From Tanytarsus gracilentus (lineage: Eukaryota > Arthropoda > Insecta > Diptera > Chironomidae): DNA of 64,000 nucleotides. The notes under the pieces were generated by a model, which ran no database searches, was not told the origin of the DNA, and was given only the letters and a program-made list of their open reading frames with translations. Positions 23,720 through 34,649 of the stretch are shown piece by piece. The stretch is from the NCBI GenBank assembly GCA_038502055.1, contig JAXRKN010000020.1:248001-312000 (forward strand), read 5' to 3'. The first letter of the stretch is position 1; every line of letters begins with the position of its first letter. The position numbers and the translations under genes are program-made.

Positions 23720-24773
23720 AAATTATAATTTAAATATTTAAGAAATAAAATGTTTTTAAAAAATAATAATTTTTGAGTTTTAATTTTAAGATTTTAGAAT
23801 TTTTTTAAAGAAGAGAGCACAAATTTTAGGAAGTAACCTACTTGGGAAACAAAAAAATTTGTCAGTAAGGAAAATAAAAAGAACAAAAGCGAAGAAGAAG
23901 ATTTTTCAATTTTAAAAAATACGTTACGACGATTTATATTGAAAATTGTTGAGATTTTCGTAACGTATCTTTAAAAGTTAAATTTTATTTAGAAATAAGA
24001 TTTGAATAAAAAAATACGTTAAATATACCGATTATAATAAATAATGATGATTAATGTAAGAAAGAGATTACAATTTTCTTAATTAATGAAATTAAAGTTG
24101 TTTAAGTTAATAAGAATTTAGTTTATACACAAACTATTTTGGCTGAGGCTATTGGGATAAACCTAATTTAAACCTGAGGCTTCTTAAAAATTAAATTAAA
24201 TTTAAAAAATCTACTCGAGGCTATTTTTAGGAAAAACGTTATTGATAAGAATTATTTTATAAAAATTTTGTGTACATTCCTCAAATGTTTTTTAGTTGTT
24301 ATAGGTCAGGTTTATTTCTGTTCAAATTTAAAAAGTAATTTTTGGGCCTTAAACTTTCATAACAGCTTTAATTATTGGGATTAAATAATTTAATAATAGT
24401 TTTTATTATCATTAATTATTTTATAGTTTTTTTAAAGTAAATCTTTTCAATCAATTTATTTCTTTTTTATTCAAGGCGTTAAGAAACAATAAAAAACTTA
24501 TCACAACTTGCGGGGGTCTTAAGTTCTTAAGTTCTTAGGTGGTTAATTTTGAAGTGCTTCAGATAAGGTCAATTAAGAAATTAACTGATAAGTTTTATGA
24601 CTTAAGTTACACAGATGGTTAAAAAATCAGTTACAGCTCTAATAAATCAAATCAATTAAGATAACAAAGTAATTTACTTGTAAAAAGATTAAGATAAAAA
24701 ATTCATTGACAATTTATAAAACTTATTATTTCTTAATTTTTATTCATTCTTTTATAATTCAACAAAAAATATT
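23720..24773. other. Convergent intergenic region of lipocalins 7 and 8
   Basis: 1 kb of AT-rich DNA holding one complete ATACGTTAC hairpin element near 23,876-23,970. Small repeats of GAGGCT near 24,145-24,230. No gene seen. Confidence 0.5.
23876..23970 (+). repeat. Hairpin repeat family, copy A
   Basis: ATACGTTACGA at 23919-23929 and TCGTAACGTAT at 23958-23968 form a perfect 11-bp inverted repeat around a 28-nt spacer. The left flank AAAAAGAACAAAAGC and the spacer ATTTATATTGAAAATT are shared with copy B at 34.5 kb. Confidence 0.75.
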
Positions 24774-25725
24774 TTACGGCCTTGGCTCGGCAAAGCACTC
24801 TTGAATGCCCTGCTGCGTCGGTCGAATGAAATTTCTGTCCAAATGTCTATCGATAATCTCGTCAGCTCTCAAACGTGCATTCGCGGTCGGTGGATGAGAT
24901 CTCGAGAGGAACCAGTAAGATTCTGCACGAGCAGTCGCGTTAAGTTGTTGACACGACACAACAATTGCGTAATTCGCATAATCAGTTCTCAAAACCCAAT
25001 AATTTGAGTTTTCAGGTAAAACGCCGTTGATGGGAAAAGTGACACGAAGTTGAGCTCTGAGTGGAGTTTCATCTGGATTTGCAACGACAGCAAGTCCGAC
25101 ATCACTTCGCCATGTGTTTGTCTGAACATCTCGAAGTGTGTTCATAACTCGAACACCGTCGGGGTTTGAATTTAATGTATACTGAGCTGTGACGCATTCA
25201 CCACGAAGTTGAAAAAATTGTTCGTATCTAAAATTAAAGAAATTTGTGATATTTATAAATTTTTAAAAAGGCAAATTTTTAATTTTTAAATTGAATTTGA
25301 ATTTTAAAATTGAATTTAAATTTTTAAATTGAATTTAAATTTTTTGAACTTAAATTTTTAAATTGAATTTAAATTTTTTTGAACTTAAATTTTTAAATTG
25401 AATTTAAATTTTTTTGAACTTAAATTTTTAAATTGAATTTAAATTTTTTTGAACTTAAATTTTATAAAATTGAATTTAAAATTTATAATAAATAAAATTA
25501 ATTAATTTTAAAAATTCTTAATAATTTTTCTCATTCCTTAAATTTTTTTAAATTATTTCCTCACCTCTCAATTTCATACCACAATCCCAAATATCTCGAT
25601 AGATCAAAGTTCGTATGAACTCCGCCCAGCTCTTCGGGTGTTCTGCATTGACCCGGAAAAATTGGCAGCGGCACATTAACAGCGGATGTGAACGCAAATG
25701 CAGCAACGATTAAAAACTTGAACAT
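24774..25725 (-). CDS. Lipocalin 8 of the cluster
   Basis: Two exons (25725-25565, 25227-24774) give 204 residues, with only the common IER intron, as in lipocalin 7. Motifs: signal peptide MFKFLIVAAFAFTSA, YLGLWYEIERYEQFF, GECVTAQYT, SNYWVLRTDY, SYWFLSR and QECFAEPRP at the end. Four core cysteines. The intron (25228-25564) is filled by a tandem AT array. It is most similar to lipocalin 7, which sits convergently across 1 kb. Secreted carrier, ligand unknown. Confidence 0.92.
25262..25490. repeat. AT-rich tandem array in the lipocalin 8 intron
   Basis: About four to five copies of a unit near 36 bp: AAATTTTTAAATTGAATTT followed by AAATTTTTTTGAACTT. Low-complexity expansion. Confidence 0.75.
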
Positions 25726-25779
25726 ACTTTTTATTTTAGTTTATCTTCAAAACTGACTTTTTAAAAAAATTCAATTTGC

Positions 25780-25786
25780 TTTTATA
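25780..25786 (-). promoter_or_regulatory. TATA box of lipocalin 8
   Basis: TATAAAA on the minus strand, 55 nt before the ATG. Confidence 0.65.
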
Positions 25787-26025
25787 ACCGAAAAATTTTA
25801 TAAGAAAAACATTTCTTATCATCAACGTGTTTTGATAGCCTCAATTGTCAATAGCTCGTGACTAATCCATTTTTTTTTATCAATCATGCTTCCTGTAACG
25901 ATCGTTATGTCACAAAGTAAAGTTCGAGAGAACAATTGACGTGCGAGATTATCAAAATCACGAGGCGGAAAGAAGAAGAAATGTTTTCAAGTTGTATAAA
26001 AAAATTAACAAGATAAAAATTTAAC

Positions 26026-26062
26026 GCCCACGAGTAGGTGTTGCCGTTGATCACATTTGTGT
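26026..26062 (-). repeat. Dispersed motif GGCAACACC..GTGGG, diverged inverted copy
   Basis: Read on the minus strand, ACGGCAACACCTACTCGTGGG aligns with the block at 9261-9298 and 44,203-44,240. It lies in the 436-nt gap upstream of lipocalin 8, which is otherwise featureless. Confidence 0.45.
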
Positions 26063-26972
26063 TGTCGAATTTTCACTTTTCATGTCTAAAGCACAATTTT
26101 TATTTTTCACAAAAAAAAAACATTCAAAAAATATTTTATTTTCTATAATTAATTAACAATTTTACTTTAAATCCAAAACAGGTTTCACTTGAATTTTTCT
26201 AACTTTCAATTTCTCTTTGAAAATTTTTCTAAATTGCCTCATAAAAGATTCTTTACTTAAATTCGCCACAAAATCGTGATGAAATATTTCAAGCAAATAT
26301 CCAAAAAGTGCAAGCAAAAACCCAACTACTAAAATTAGAAAAAACGGCGCAATGTCACTGAAATCTAGAGTTTCCTTCTCTCTTTCAATATTTCCTTCCT
26401 TCTCAAAAAGCGCGAAGAACTCGAGCACGGCACATTCTTCCCAAACTTTATGAAGTCCTGCTTCAAATGAAAAGTCCATGAGCTTCTGGAATTTGTCAAG
26501 GTATGGATTTAGTGGTCCAGAGAACATATGGTGAGGTTGACGCGCGACAACTTCTTTAATTTGATAAAACCCCATATAACTTGTTCCATCGCCATTAATC
26601 TTGAAAGCGTTAGCAAAATTTTTGCATTCATCAATCATCGCCACATTGTCCCTAACAAAAATATCTTGAGTGCCGAACTTCGGTAAATCCATTTCATAAA
26701 TTCTATTTTGCTCTTTCAATTTCATAAAAAATGGATATTCTAACAAAAGCCCTTCAGTACGTTCTTCAGCGAAAAATTTAACGTCACTTTCATAAAATTC
26801 GTCGGCTGTTTTGAAAAGCTTTAGTTGAATTGGTTTGAGCATGAAGGAAGTGACGAGACTTTGATAGCCGTTGGAAAAGAGAAAAATTGCGAAGATTAAA
26901 AGTTGAAGGAGAATTTTCAGGATGAGACGATTTCTAAAATTAAATTTTAAGATATCAGGGTTTAGGAAGCTC

Positions 26973-27003
26973 GCAGGTACTGAGTACCTGCCAAATACCT
27001 GCA
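26973..27003. repeat. Short copy of the GTACCTGC minisatellite in an IR intron
   Basis: GCAGGTACTGAGTACCTGC followed by AAATACCTGC, the same phrases that build the larger array in the acyl-CoA oxidase intron 4 kb away. Confidence 0.65.
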
Positions 27004-27601
27004 ACATATTATATAGGTACTCAAAATTCTGCAGATATTGCTAGCTTCTCCCTGTATATTATGAAAGTTTTTTAATAAATTTTCTTACACTTCAATGTTC
27101 ACAGATTGTCCAACAAAAAATGCGTAGACCGCGAAAAAGAATGTCCAAGTCTGATTTGATCCTTCCACAATTCCATAAAGAAGCCAAATTGTTCCTGAAA
27201 CACCGATTGTGATTCCCAACCACATCCAGCATGATTTATCGAGCGGCAAAATTAAAATCAACTCATAAATTGAATATTCGGATGGCATCGGAACGACAAG
27301 GCAGAAATATTCAGTGTCATAATGTTCCAGCTCACCAATCGGTTGACTGAAGCCTGGAGAGAATTCTGTTTAGTAACACGTCAAAAATTGTTTTTAATTT
27401 AAAATTCCACTGTAAATTCACCAAAGTCTGTTAAAAGTGTGTCGAGATTATTTTTGGAAGCATAAGCCATCGTTTGTGTATCAAGTTTACCGCAAATTTA
27501 TATCAAGGAAGCTGAAAAATCCATCTAAAGTTAAATCTTCTATCATACGTCCATCTCAAATTATCTTCTTTTCGATAAAATTCTCTCTTAAACTCGCAGT
27601 C

Positions 27602-27994
27602 ATGGCCACGCCTCCAGTTCGTAAATCTTCCAAGCGCGACTTCAACGAAGTAGAGAAATCACCTGATATCGACCAAAAAATAAATGCAAGTGCAGATGAA
27701 CTCAAAAAATTAATTATACGGTCGTACGCAAGATTCAATAAGGATATGGAAGAACTAATAACACTAATGAATGAAAGCATCTCTTCGAGTGTTACACAAC
27801 TACAAGGTTTGATGATGATTGAAATTAAAAAATTGATAGCAGAAATCTCAAAACTGAGGGAAGTGAACGCTGAACATGTCAGGACCGTCGATAACATCTC
27901 ATCAGCCCAGTTAGAAACATCTGCACGCCTCAACGAACTTGAACAGGATAAATTTAACAACAGGATAGAAATTTCAGGCCTCAACTCAGTGTAA
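27602..27994 (+). CDS. Retroelement ORF1-like fragment, N-terminal half
   Basis: 130 codons starting MATPPVRKSSKR. A Lys/Ser-rich head is followed by heptad-like Leu/Ile spacing (coiled coil) and the NRIEISGL motif that in many insect ORF1 proteins begins the next domain. The frame stops right after it, so the ORF is truncated relative to such proteins. Confidence 0.55.
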   Translation: MATPPVRKSSKRDFNEVEKSPDIDQKINASADELKKLIIRSYARFNKDMEELITLMNESISSSVTQLQGLMMIEIKKLIAEISKLREVNAEHVRTVDNISSAQLETSARLNELEQDKFNNRIEISGLNSV

Positions 27995-28146
27995 ATAAAC
28001 TCCGGGAAATAAGAAAAAAAAAAAGAAAAAAAAGTCCTTGGAATTTATAATTTAAAAAATAAAAAAAGGGCTAAAAAACGCAATTTAAAAAAAAAATAAA
28101 AAAAAAAGAGTTTTTTAATTGTCACCTTAAAAATTACGAGGAAAAG

Positions 28147-28395
28147 ATGGAAGTACTAAAAAAAAAGAATAATAGAGGTAAAAAATGTACTGTTTATTTC
28201 AATCACTCGCTTACATCGCTCAATCGGTCCCTCTACATGCGGGCCAGAATCGTTGCAAAGTCAGCCAATTTAAGAGTAGCTATATCTCATGGTCGGGTCT
28301 TTATTCGAGATTCAGATGGTAAATTTGGAATGCGCATTAGAACTGAGAAGGATCTTTTGGAACTCACGATAAAAGTAGATTCTGTTGCAACCTGA
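28147..28395 (+). CDS. Retroelement ORF1-like fragment, FP25-like C-terminal domain
   Basis: 82 codons. The YFNHSLTSLNRSLYMRAR and FIRDSDGKFGMRIRTEKDL segments fit the small C-terminal domain often seen in insect ORF1 proteins. Whether its ATG is used is uncertain; it may be the tail of a once continuous ORF1. Confidence 0.5.
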   Translation: MEVLKKKNNRGKKCTVYFNHSLTSLNRSLYMRARIVAKSANLRVAISHGRVFIRDSDGKFGMRIRTEKDLLELTIKVDSVAT

Positions 28396-29612
28396 TCAAC
28401 ATGCAAAGCCGTAACCTCACAGCATACGTCACTCATCCAATCAACTCATACACTCAACTCTCAGTCTCGTCTCAATTCATTCTTGCTAGTAATCTTTGTC
28501 TAATTATATTTTTCTCGCGAACTTAAAGGAGTTTAGCTCATTGATCGCGGAATTTTATAACTTTCAAAATATGTGTCTGCAAAGCAATTTTGCTTTCACT
28601 TTTGTAACTAATAATTAGAAAAGAAAGGTTTTTTATGTCTCTCTGAAATTGTTTTTCTAGGAGACTTTTTCCTTGCAACTTGAATACGTTCTTAATAAAA
28701 ATAATATTTAAATTGGAAAAATTTAAATTGACTGTTTATGTACAAATCGAGTGAATTATTTTGCATAAGTTGAATTAGTTCTAACTCCTCACGGTCAAAA
28801 AATTCTGACATTGTCTGAAAATTTTTTGCGATATGAATCCAATTCAATTTTGCATTCAACTTTTCAGCCATTTCGACTGCAAATCGTTTCCATTTGTAGA
28901 TGAATCCTGCTGATTTAGAATAATATGCTCCAAAATCAGCAAATGCGATGTTCAAGGATTTTTGGTTGAGATTTTCGAGCTTGTCGGGAAATAAAATTTC
29001 CGAAAGATTTTCAAGTTTAAATTTTGTGAAAACTTTTTGCAAAAACTTTTCATTCCAGTTTGAAATTTTTACTTCAATTTTTTTATTTTTGAGGGAAATT
29101 GCTGCAAAGTTTAAAAGTTTGTTGAAAATTTTCTCATCAATTTTTTTTCCATCTTTTGTCAACACGAGAAATTTCGCCAAATGGGTTTTTGTGGCCCGGT
29201 TATGATCATCAAACTCAATTTTAAAATTAAAGTTTAAATCTCGCTTTAAATAAATTAAATTAATTTTATGAAAAAAAATTTAATTAGTTTTTACCATTTC
29301 AAGTTGATCAGCGATGAAAATCACAATCGAATGTTTTGTTAATTTATTCTCAAAAGATTCATCGAAAATTAAAATTTTTCTAGAAACAATTTTTGTGACG
29401 TCATTCGGCAAACATTTGAGGATTTCACGGCTGAAGCTTTGTGGAAAACTATTTTCAAGCTCAATCACTGCAATTGTTCGCATTTCAGGATGATTTTCAA
29501 GCTCATTTTGGGCGAAAGCACAAGTGAAGTCACTTAAAAGTGTAAAATTAACTTTAAAACTGTAAGATGAGTTTATTAAAAATGAAATAAAAAATATTTT
29601 AAAAAATTTCAT

Positions 29613-30113
29613 GACTGCTTTCGAAACTTGATGAAAAACTTGAATTGATTTATTTCTGGAATACTTCGATTTCCAATAAAATTTTTCCGAATTTACTAAA
29701 AAAAATATTTATTAAAACTTTTAGGGTAAAGTTACCTCGGTTCGCTCATCCCCTCGGTTCGTAACATTATGCTATCAAGATAAAATTAAAAATTTTATCC
29801 AACTTCAAATTTGCTTTTTCACCACCAAGTTTTGATCTTAAGAAATTTCAAATATATCCTAAAAAGTTTTTCACTAAATAAAGAAGATGCTAAAACATTT
29901 AAATGTTTTAAAAAAAAATCTCAACACAATGAAAACTTCAAACATTCAACAAAGCTCAAAATCATCGAATCAAAACATCAAAAAACCGAATGAATAAATT
30001 TTTGTTTTGTTTTCGGTTTCAGTATCAAAAAAATACTCATCTGAAAAGGTTGCCGCTGTCAAAAAAATATTTAAAAATTATTTTAATCTTATTAAAATTT
30101 AGATAAACTCAGA
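29613..30113. other. Divergent intergenic region of IR and acyl-CoA oxidase
   Basis: AT-rich. A plus-strand frame at 29,811-29,993 is Lys-rich low complexity and not convincing. No repeat or promoter motif recognised. Confidence 0.4.
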
Positions 30114-32738
30114 ATGACTCAAAAGAGTGAAGAGTAAGTTGAAATACAAAATTATTTTAGAGTTGAACTAAAATATGATGAATAAAATTCGATCAAAGGT
30201 TAAAAACTTAATGTTGAAGGAAAAACATTGAATATTTATGAGTGTTTTGAAAATTCATGTTTAAAATTTTAAAATTCAATTAATTTTTAGCGTTCAAGAT
30301 TTCTCTCGCACTGACATTTTTCCTGACCTCATCAACCTCGATGGACCGCTCAAAGTTTATCGCGAAAAATCCACTTTCGACTATCGTAAAATGCGTTTAA
30401 TAGTCGATTCTCTCGAGTCCTGGGAACTCCGCTTCAAAGTGTGGAATTTCGTTAAAGAAAATTCACTTTTTGCTCACAACCACGAAACGCCTTCACTTGA
30501 TGAGATTCGAAGAATTGCCAACGCTCGAATGGCCGCTTTTGCTCGTGAAAATTTCTTCAGCATTGAAAAAGCTTTAGAGAATCCTGAACTCGCTTGGAAG
30601 TTCGGAAGTTGCTGTGGAACGATGGATCGATCACTTGCAAAATTAGGCTTGAGCTTTAACATGTTTCCAAGCGCAATTTTAGCGCTCGGCACTGAAAGAA
30701 ATTTGGAAATTGTTGAAGAGAATCAAAGACACGAAAACATTGGATGTTTTGCACTGACTGAATTCTCTCACGGCAGCAACGCAATGGGAGTTAGAACAAC
30801 TGCGAAATATGAGAATAAAAGTAAAAGTTTCATTCTCAACACGCCCGACTTTGAGGCGGCCAAATGTTGGGTTGGAAATTTGGGTAAAACAGCGACTCAC
30901 GCTGTGGTCTACGCGCAATTAATTACGGAAGATGGAAAGTGTCATGGATTGAATGCTTTTGTGGTGGCGATTCGAGATACGAAGACAATGTTGGCACTTC
31001 CTGGTCTAATTGTTGGCGATTTAGGCGAAAAAATTGGCGTCAATGGAATCGACAATGGATTTTGTAGGGATTTAAAATTATTTTTAAAAATTTATTCAGG
31101 GGATGGGAGGGTTGCAGGTACTGAAATATTTCAGGTACTAAGGGATTCAGTACCTGCAAGACCTGCTGGTATTAAGTACCTGTAAAATACCTGTAGGGAT
31201 TATAGTACTTGCAGGTACCAGTAGCTGCAAAATACCTGCAAGGACTGAGTCCCTGTATAGACCTTCAATACCTGCAGGGATTTCAGTAGCTGTAGGTACC
31301 AGTACCTGCAATACCTGCAGGAATTTGGGTACCTGCACAATACCTGTAGGGATTAAGTACCTGCGATCCTTCCACCTCCTTAATTTATTTAAAATTATTT
31401 ATTTTAGTAATTTTCAACAATTACAAAATCCCAAAATCAAATCTCCTTTCACGCTTTGGCGACGTCGATGATTTTGGTAATTTTATCTCACCCATCAGCG
31501 ATCCCAAGAAAAGAATGGCTTTACTTTTTCTTCCACTCTCCGGTGGTCGCGCTGGAATTTGCGAAATGGCTTCAGTTTACGCAACTTTAGCGATCTCAAT
31601 TGCGATTCGATATTCGGCGGCGAGAAAACAGTTTGGACCGGCCGGAAGTGATTTTGAGCTGCCAATTCTCGAGTATCAAGCTCAACAATATCGAACAATT
31701 CCGCATCTCGCTGAAACTTATGTCATGAAAATCTTTTCGAATTGGATAAATTTCGAGTATGGAAAAATGACGAAAGCACTTTTTAGGGGTGAAAAAGTCG
31801 ACGCTAAAGTTGGAATGGAAATGCATGCGATTTCGTCGGCCGGAAAAGCGGTTTGTGGCTGGATGGCGAGAGATTTGATTCAAGATTGTCGCGAGGCGTG
31901 CGGCGGTCATGGATACTTAAAGTGCGCTGGATTGGGCGACATAAGAAATGATAACGATCCAAATTGCACTTATGAGGGCGAAAATAATGTTTTGATTCAA
32001 CAAACCTCAAACTATTTGGTGAGTTTGAGGGCGAAAGGATGGAAAAGCTTCGAAAAATCTTCGGCGATTGGAACTTTTGGATTTTTGAGTGATGGTGAAG
32101 AAATTTTGAAATTAAAATGGAGATTTTTGAATGAGATAGAAGCGATTGATCCTAAAAGTGAGTTTGTTTAGTTTTGAGATGTTAAAAATATTTTAAAATA
32201 TTTTATTTCAGATCTTCTTCAAGTTTTTAACTTCATCGTTGCTTTTCTCCTCGAAAAAACTTTCAAACGCACTGAAAACCTCAAAGATCAATCAAAATTC
32301 GATGTCAGAAATAATTCGCAGGTTTTTAATGCAATTCCACTGTCGGTCGCTTATGGACATCGTCAAATGTTAGCAGTCGCACTTGAACATGCTGAAAATC
32401 TTCAAAAATCTCCTGAAAAAATTATTTTAATGAAAATTTTATCTCTTTTTGGTGCAAATTTAATTTTAACAAAATATTTAACGACTTTATATGAAGGTGG
32501 ATTTAATCCGAGCGGTGAAATGATGGAAAGTGGAATTTTAAATTTATTAACTGAACTTAAAGATGAAGCTGTGACTTTGGTTGATGCAATTGCACCTCCT
32601 GACTGGATCATCAACTCACCGCTCGGCACGAGCGATGGAAATGTTTATAAAAATTTACAGTCGGTGATTTATCAAAATCCAGAGACCTTCACAAGACCTA
32701 ACTGGTGGATGGAAATTTTACCAAAGGCTAAAATTTAA
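30114..32738 (+). CDS. Peroxisomal acyl-CoA oxidase (ACOX, ACOX3-like)
   Basis: Four exons (30114-30133, 30291-31063, 31408-32157, 32212-32738) join in phase to 689 residues, the usual ACOX size. The first exon has only six full codons. FAD/substrate region: GCFALTEFSHGSNAMGVRTTA. The CTYEGENNVLIQQTSNYL block holds the catalytic Glu. The C-terminal helical ACOX domain ends PDWIINSPLG..., then NWWMEILPKAKI. It oxidises acyl-CoA to trans-2-enoyl-CoA with H2O2 release, the first step of peroxisomal beta-oxidation. The terminal AKI is only a weak match to a PTS1 peroxisome signal. Closeness to ACOX3 is judged from length and the GVNGIDNGF block and is not certain. Intron 2 carries a minisatellite. 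Confidence 0.93.
31113..31365. repeat. GTACCTGC minisatellite in intron 2 of acyl-CoA oxidase
   Basis: Irregular repeats of AGTACCTGCA and its complement TGCAGGTACT with ATACCTGCAGGGATT between them, so the array is full of short palindromes. A short copy of the same phrases lies in the neighbouring receptor intron (26,973-27,003). Confidence 0.85.
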
Positions 32739-33323
32739 GCTAGGATTAAAAAAAATTTAACGTTTTTATATTGTGAGATTTCAAAATTTTAAATCATTAA
32801 AAAAAATTATTTTGTGAAATCTCAAAATTTTTTTGTGGGATTTTAAAATTTTAAATTATTAAAAAATTCCGTTTATTAAGTGTTGATTGTCAAATAAAAC
32901 TGAAAATTTCTTCAAAGTTAAAAAAAATATTTTTTTATGAAGTTGTAAAATGATAACGAAAAAAAGTTGAAGCATCATCGTGCAAGCGAATAAAATTATA
33001 AAAAATTTATTAGTGGAATTAAAAAGACATGCATTAATTAATAAAAACGTGGAAACTTAGATAGACTTGCACTAATGTACATTAAAAATTTTAATCTATT
33101 TGTTCGATTCATAATTTTTAAATCTCTGCTCAGCTGAGAATTATTTTTAGAGTGAGAGAATGGTTAAATTCACGAATTGCGAGAATAACGATGAAAATTT
33201 CTCTTTGTTATCAAAAAAATTAATTTCATCATTTTATTTTTGAGAGTCAATGCTACAAAAAGTTCTGAACTTCAGTTAAAATTCTCATTCAAGTTTGAAC
33301 TCTTCAAAGACTCTCGATTGAAA
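32739..33323. other. Intergenic, AT-rich
   Basis: Direct repeat of TTTTGTGGRATTTYAAAATTTTAAATYATTAAAAA near 32,765-32,870. No gene or promoter motif recognised. Confidence 0.4.
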
Positions 33324-33959
33324 ATGAAACTTTTCGTGAATTTATTTTTCGTCTTGACAATTTTTTGCCTCAACAGTGAGAGTGTCGTGATCGATTGTGA
33401 ATATTTAGAAGGTGCTAAATATTATGGTGAAGAACATCCTTATCGTTGCATCATGGGTGGCTCAATTCTTGTGACCTCAAAGGACGATCGTGAAGTCACT
33501 GCAGTTAGCGGTGATCATACAAGTGGGAAAATTGACGACGATGTGACGGCTTTTTATTCTGAATCCAAAACGATTAATTATTTTCCACGCGGCATTACGA
33601 AATTCTTCAAAAATATTGATAGGATTGACATCATTAGAGCAGATTTAAAAGAAATAACAAAAGACGACCTGAAAGAGTTTGGAGACAAATTGAAAAAACT
33701 TGAGATTTATTACAACCAAATCGAGTTCATCGAGGCAGATTTGTTCATTTACAATGTTAATCTCGAGTGGATTGTTCTCAGACAGAACAAAATCAAGCAT
33801 ATCGTTAATGGCGCTTTTGATGGCTTGGAAAAACTTCACACTTTAAATTTGAATGACAATCCGTGTACAAATTATCTTGATCAAGCTGCTTACAGCTCAC
33901 AACTGCGACTATTGACAATCATTCGAAGAGTCGAAAGCAAATGCAAAAGTCCAAACTAA
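33324..33959 (+). CDS. Small secreted leucine-rich-repeat protein
   Basis: Single-exon ORF of 211 residues. I start at 33324 because MKLFVNLFFVLTIFCLNSES is a good signal peptide; an upstream in-frame ATG adds 28 polar residues. After two N-terminal cysteines, three to four leucine-rich repeats run from about residue 105 (NIDRIDII, LKKLEIYYNQI, LEWIVLRQNKI, LHTLNLNDNP), followed by a short tail with two cysteines. Similar in layout to the gene at 39,661-40,470. LRR proteins mediate binding to other proteins; the partner is unknown. Confidence 0.8.
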   Translation: MKLFVNLFFVLTIFCLNSESVVIDCEYLEGAKYYGEEHPYRCIMGGSILVTSKDDREVTAVSGDHTSGKIDDDVTAFYSESKTINYFPRGITKFFKNIDRIDIIRADLKEITKDDLKEFGDKLKKLEIYYNQIEFIEADLFIYNVNLEWIVLRQNKIKHIVNGAFDGLEKLHTLNLNDNPCTNYLDQAAYSSQLRLLTIIRRVESKCKSPN

Positions 33960-34503
33960 ATTCCAAGATAGGGAAGATTTTAATTTTAATTTTTGAAATT
34001 TATTTTCCATAAAAATATAAATTAAAAATTGTTTATTATTCCAGAATGACTTTCAAAATTTCCAGACGACAAAAAATATTTCAAGCGTGTTTGAAAAAAT
34101 ATTAAAACCCACACAAGTTCAATTCGAATCTTAGTCTGATAATAGCTCAAATGATAAAGATAAGCTTTTTAATAAGGCAATTCAGCTTAGTTGCAAAACT
34201 CACTTGAAAGAGGAAAGACATAGAAAAATTGAATTAAAAATTGTCATAAAAATATTTTTTAGTTTAATAAAAAAGTGAAATAAAAATCTTTAAAAAAAAT
34301 ATTTTTTGGTTTAATTAAAATTAAATTTAAAAATGATAATAAATTTTAAATCTTGGTTAACTTCAAGCACAAAAAATCAATACTTAGCGACGATTGTGAG
34401 TGAGTGAAAAATTCTAATTTCTGTGATTTTCGACTTTAAACATTATAAAATTGCTTTTCGGTTTTCTATAAAAAAAATTGCAAGTCATAAATTTTTTGAT
34501 TAA

Positions 34504-34595
34504 AAAAGAACAAAAGCAAAAAAGAATATTTTTCAATTTTTCAAAATATGTTAAAACGAATTATATTGAAAATTAACGGGATTTTTGTAACGTAT
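34504..34595 (+). repeat. Hairpin repeat family, copy B
   Basis: Shares AAGAACAAAA, ATTTTTCAATTTT and TTATATTGAAAATT with copy A. The right arm TTGTAACGTAT is intact, the left arm is decayed to ATATGTTAAAACGA. Confidence 0.65.
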
Positions 34596-34649
34596 GAATA
34601 AAAAAATTACTTTAACTTTTTCTCTACTTGGGTTTAAAAACCTTGTCAA

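Larger units (their letters stand above)
27490..28710 (+). mobile_element. ORF1-only non-LTR-type retroelement inserted in the receptor gene
   Basis: A 1.2 kb insert bounded by TTTA at 27486-27489 and 28707-28710, a possible 4-bp target duplication. It carries two ORF1-like fragments: 27602-27994 (coiled-coil-like part ending RIEISG) and 28147-28395 (a domain like the baculovirus FP25-like C-terminus found in some insect ORF1 proteins, core VYFNHSLTSLNRSL...GRVFIRDSDGK). An A-rich stretch of about 150 nt separates them. No reverse transcriptase or endonuclease is present. It ends near TTCTTAATAAAAATAA. A parasitic, non-autonomous or internally deleted retroelement is inferred. Confidence 0.7.
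26162..29612 (-). pseudogene. Ionotropic receptor (IR, iGluR-related) with a coding exon split by a retroelement
   Basis: Exons: 29612-29295 (signal peptide and start of the extracellular part); 29213-28711 continuing at 27489-27422 (ligand-binding lobe, interrupted); 27353-27089; 26933-26162. Removing the insert 27490-28710 closes the frame exactly and would give about 641 residues. Channel features: M1 (WMWLGITIGVSGTIWLLYGI), pore segment WTFFFAVYAFFVGQ, M2 ending NGYQSLVTSFM, M3 near the C-terminus, all typical of divergent insect IRs, which act in chemosensation or related roles in neurons. The insert carries stops and its own ORFs in the opposite sense, so this copy should be broken unless the element is spliced out. 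The donor GT|GTAAGA at 27089 is chosen because it keeps frame into M2. Confidence 0.8.
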
